Below are positions 61,964 to 64,000 of a stretch of DNA of 64,000 bases, piece after piece. The position numbers and the translations under genes were made by a program. The stretch covers positions 57,008,347-57,072,346 of the forward strand of contig NC_082598.1 of assembly GCF_030936135.1 (NCBI RefSeq). Reading direction: 5' to 3'. The DNA comes from Gavia stellata. Taxonomy: Eukaryota > Chordata > Aves > Gaviiformes > Gaviidae. The notes beneath the pieces were generated by a model. The model saw nothing but the letters and a program-made list of their open reading frames with translations, was not told the DNA's origin and searched no databases. Every line of letters begins with the position of its first letter. The stretch's first letter is position 1.

Positions 61964-64000
61964 GAAAATGTGGGCAGTCCATTCAGTAAATGGCTTAATC
62001 TGAAATGCACAACTGCTTAATATTGGAATTTATAGATCTGTCTCTACAATAACACATAAGCTAAGAGGTTAGGCCTTGCTTGTTGAAGGCTCTGTGGAAT
62101 CCTGATGATAATTTAAATGACTTCCAAAATAATGAGTTGGGATTTCCAGGCCTAATTTATCTGTAATCCAGAAACTTGTTACTGACCGCTGTGGTGTTAT
62201 ATTAAGCAAGTAGCAAAAACTTAATTTTAATATAAGAATGTATTGTCCTTTAAAATAATTATCTTTGTGGATCAGTGTATATGGCTGTGTTTCATTCTTA
62301 TTTATAATGGAAATATAAAACTGCAAGCAATTACTGTGAAAAGTTTTGTAGCCAGGGGTTTTAGAGTTATTTTTTCATATGTAACTTTTAGATTTAAGGG
62401 TTAAGAAAGACTGTTTACTTTTGAACAGCTTCTGAATTTATTCTTGTAGCTGATTTTGCCCTTTACTTTAACCATAAAGTAGCTGTACAGCTTTTCTATG
62501 TGTCCTAATCCTGGAATTGTTTGCATTCTTTGGTGGTTTCTGTAGCAGACTGGAAGTAAGCAAAAATAAATGTCACTATGCTTGTGTGTAGGAAGTGTGG
62601 AAGCAGATACCAAATTTTACATTCAGATCCTGTAACTTCAGGCTGGTAGTTTCCAAATAAGATGTTTCATTTGTTAGTCCCTTTAAACTTAGGGGTTTAT
62701 TTTCTCTGTCACACCACTCGCCAAAAATCTGTGAAAATACGTCTGGCACTTAAAATTGTGATAACTTTTTGTTCCATATTTTTTCTCCAGGTTTGCAGAA
62801 CCTTTCATTCTTGTAATAGGCTGTGGGTCAGATAGCTTTGGACCTCTTTAGCACCGTCAACAAATGTGTTACAGTTTTTGAGGGAGGCAGATGCATTTTG
62901 AACTCATAAATAAATCAAGTGAATGTTTCATGCTTTCTTTAATTAGTCATTGTTAATTCTAGTGGTGATTTTTTTTAAGTGTAGAAATGTCAATAGTAAA
63001 ATTCTTCATTTGAGCACTTCATTGCTTGCCCATTGCTAGACTCTCATTCTTTGTAATTCAAGTTTGTCATCCCCAAAATGTATTTCAGATTTATGTGAAG
63101 TAACCGTAGCCTGCTAGGCAGGTATCAGTTTTGAGGAATTTTGATAATAGAAATAGATTTTATTCATGTAGTTCCTCTCAGTTTACCTGATCTGAAATAT
63201 GAAAGCTGACGTAAATGGGTATATAGTCATTTTTCAGAATTGTTAGTGTCCCTCTATTTGCTAATGTATTTTTTGAGCGCAATCTATTTCTGTACAATTT
63301 TTGTGAAGCATTGCCATAATTTCTTCACTATACTCTCATCTTTTTTTTGAAAGACTGGAAATGATTTCTTAATTAAAATAATCTGTTTCTCTAAAAAAAA
63401 CCCCACAAAACCAACAAAAAAGCCAATTTGAGCAGCGACTGAACAGTTCTTAATCCTGTGTTCTACGCTATTTGACAAACATCTGCCAAATGGCTTACTA
63501 TCCATCTTATTTGCAGCACGTATTTGACATTCCTCTGCTTGTGCTTGTTAATGGATGCTTTGGCCCAACTGGGATCCCACTTGATGTATATTGGAATTAT
63601 AAGTTCTCTGTAACTTATTTTGGATGATGTTAAGTAAGATGTGATGTAGAAAATAAATCATACCTTCAATCAATCTTTCTTGACATTTTGGATCTCAGTG
63701 GCTTTGTAAACAAAGGTTAGATTGTTCTTTCTATATTTGTATCCCCCCTTTTTTTTTTTCTTGTTTTATGGTTAATACGTGCATTTTACATCGTTGTTAT
63801 GTTTTTAAATGTGGCATAAAGATTACAGCCACAGTTGATTCCCGCTTGTAGGGAGCAAGTAGAATGTATGGCAGAGATTATGGCTCAAATAGGAGCTCAA
63901 CATTCATCAAGTCAGAAAATTTGTTTAAAGACTGGTTTGTAGCTATTGCAATGGCAGACAGTAGGGCTGAAAATCACTGCAGTAACTTTCTGCAGAACAT

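Larger units (their letters stand above)
42551..64000 (+). other. Large GSTCD intron running off the window
   Basis: More than 21 kb of AT-rich sequence. No open frame here resembles the remaining GSTCD protein (no VDFCSGGGHVG-like methyltransferase motif was found) and no other gene was recognised. It contains small tandem repeats at 54107-54143, 60352-60371, 60984-61107 and 61928-61963, an A13/G11 run at 60171-60194, and a CTCF-like site at 55115-55128. No clear CR1 copy was recognised in this stretch. Confidence 0.8.

Noticed and set aside
1-64000. tRNA, rRNA, CRISPR array, riboswitch, bacterial operon or endogenous retrovirus
   Set aside because: None was seen on reading both strands. 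The window is a vertebrate intron-rich locus with CR1 as the only clear mobile element class.

Overview
This is a 64 kb window of vertebrate nuclear DNA, almost certainly from a bird. It is AT-rich and intron-dominated, with a single strong CpG island. It carries several CR1 LINE fragments with the typical avian 3' end. Its protein-coding exons are very close to the amniote genes INTS12 and GSTCD. I found no prokaryotic or viral genes, no tRNA or rRNA genes and no CRISPR array.

Layout. Positions 1-7419 are the region beyond the 3' end of INTS12, with no gene I can support. Positions 7420-25557 on the minus strand are the whole INTS12 gene: a short 3'UTR, six coding exons that join in frame to a 463-residue protein, and a non-coding first exon in the CpG island. 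The CpG island at about 24985-26130 is a divergent promoter. The splice donors of the two first exons lie only about 260 bp apart. From about 25.8 kb to the right edge, the plus strand carries the 5' part of GSTCD: a non-coding first exon, a probable second non-coding exon, and four coding exons (34936-42550) encoding about 407 residues. The GSTCD reading frame then enters an intron that runs for more than 21 kb to the end of the window, so the C-terminal methyltransferase-like half lies outside.

How the genes relate. INTS12 is the PHD-finger subunit of the Integrator complex, which acts on RNA polymerase II transcripts in the nucleus. GSTCD is a poorly characterised protein with a GST C-terminal-like region and a methyltransferase-like region. 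They share a promoter but have no obvious biochemical link. The same head-to-head pair exists in human (chromosome 4q24), so the arrangement is old.

Repeats. Five CR1 fragments were recognised, all in minus orientation. Two MIR-like SINE relics, several small tandem duplications, some perfect hairpins and an AT-rich 62-bp two-copy repeat make up most of the other recognisable non-coding structure. No new biological system was found; the most useful observations are the compact divergent promoter, the probable extra non-coding GSTCD exon and the small local duplications.
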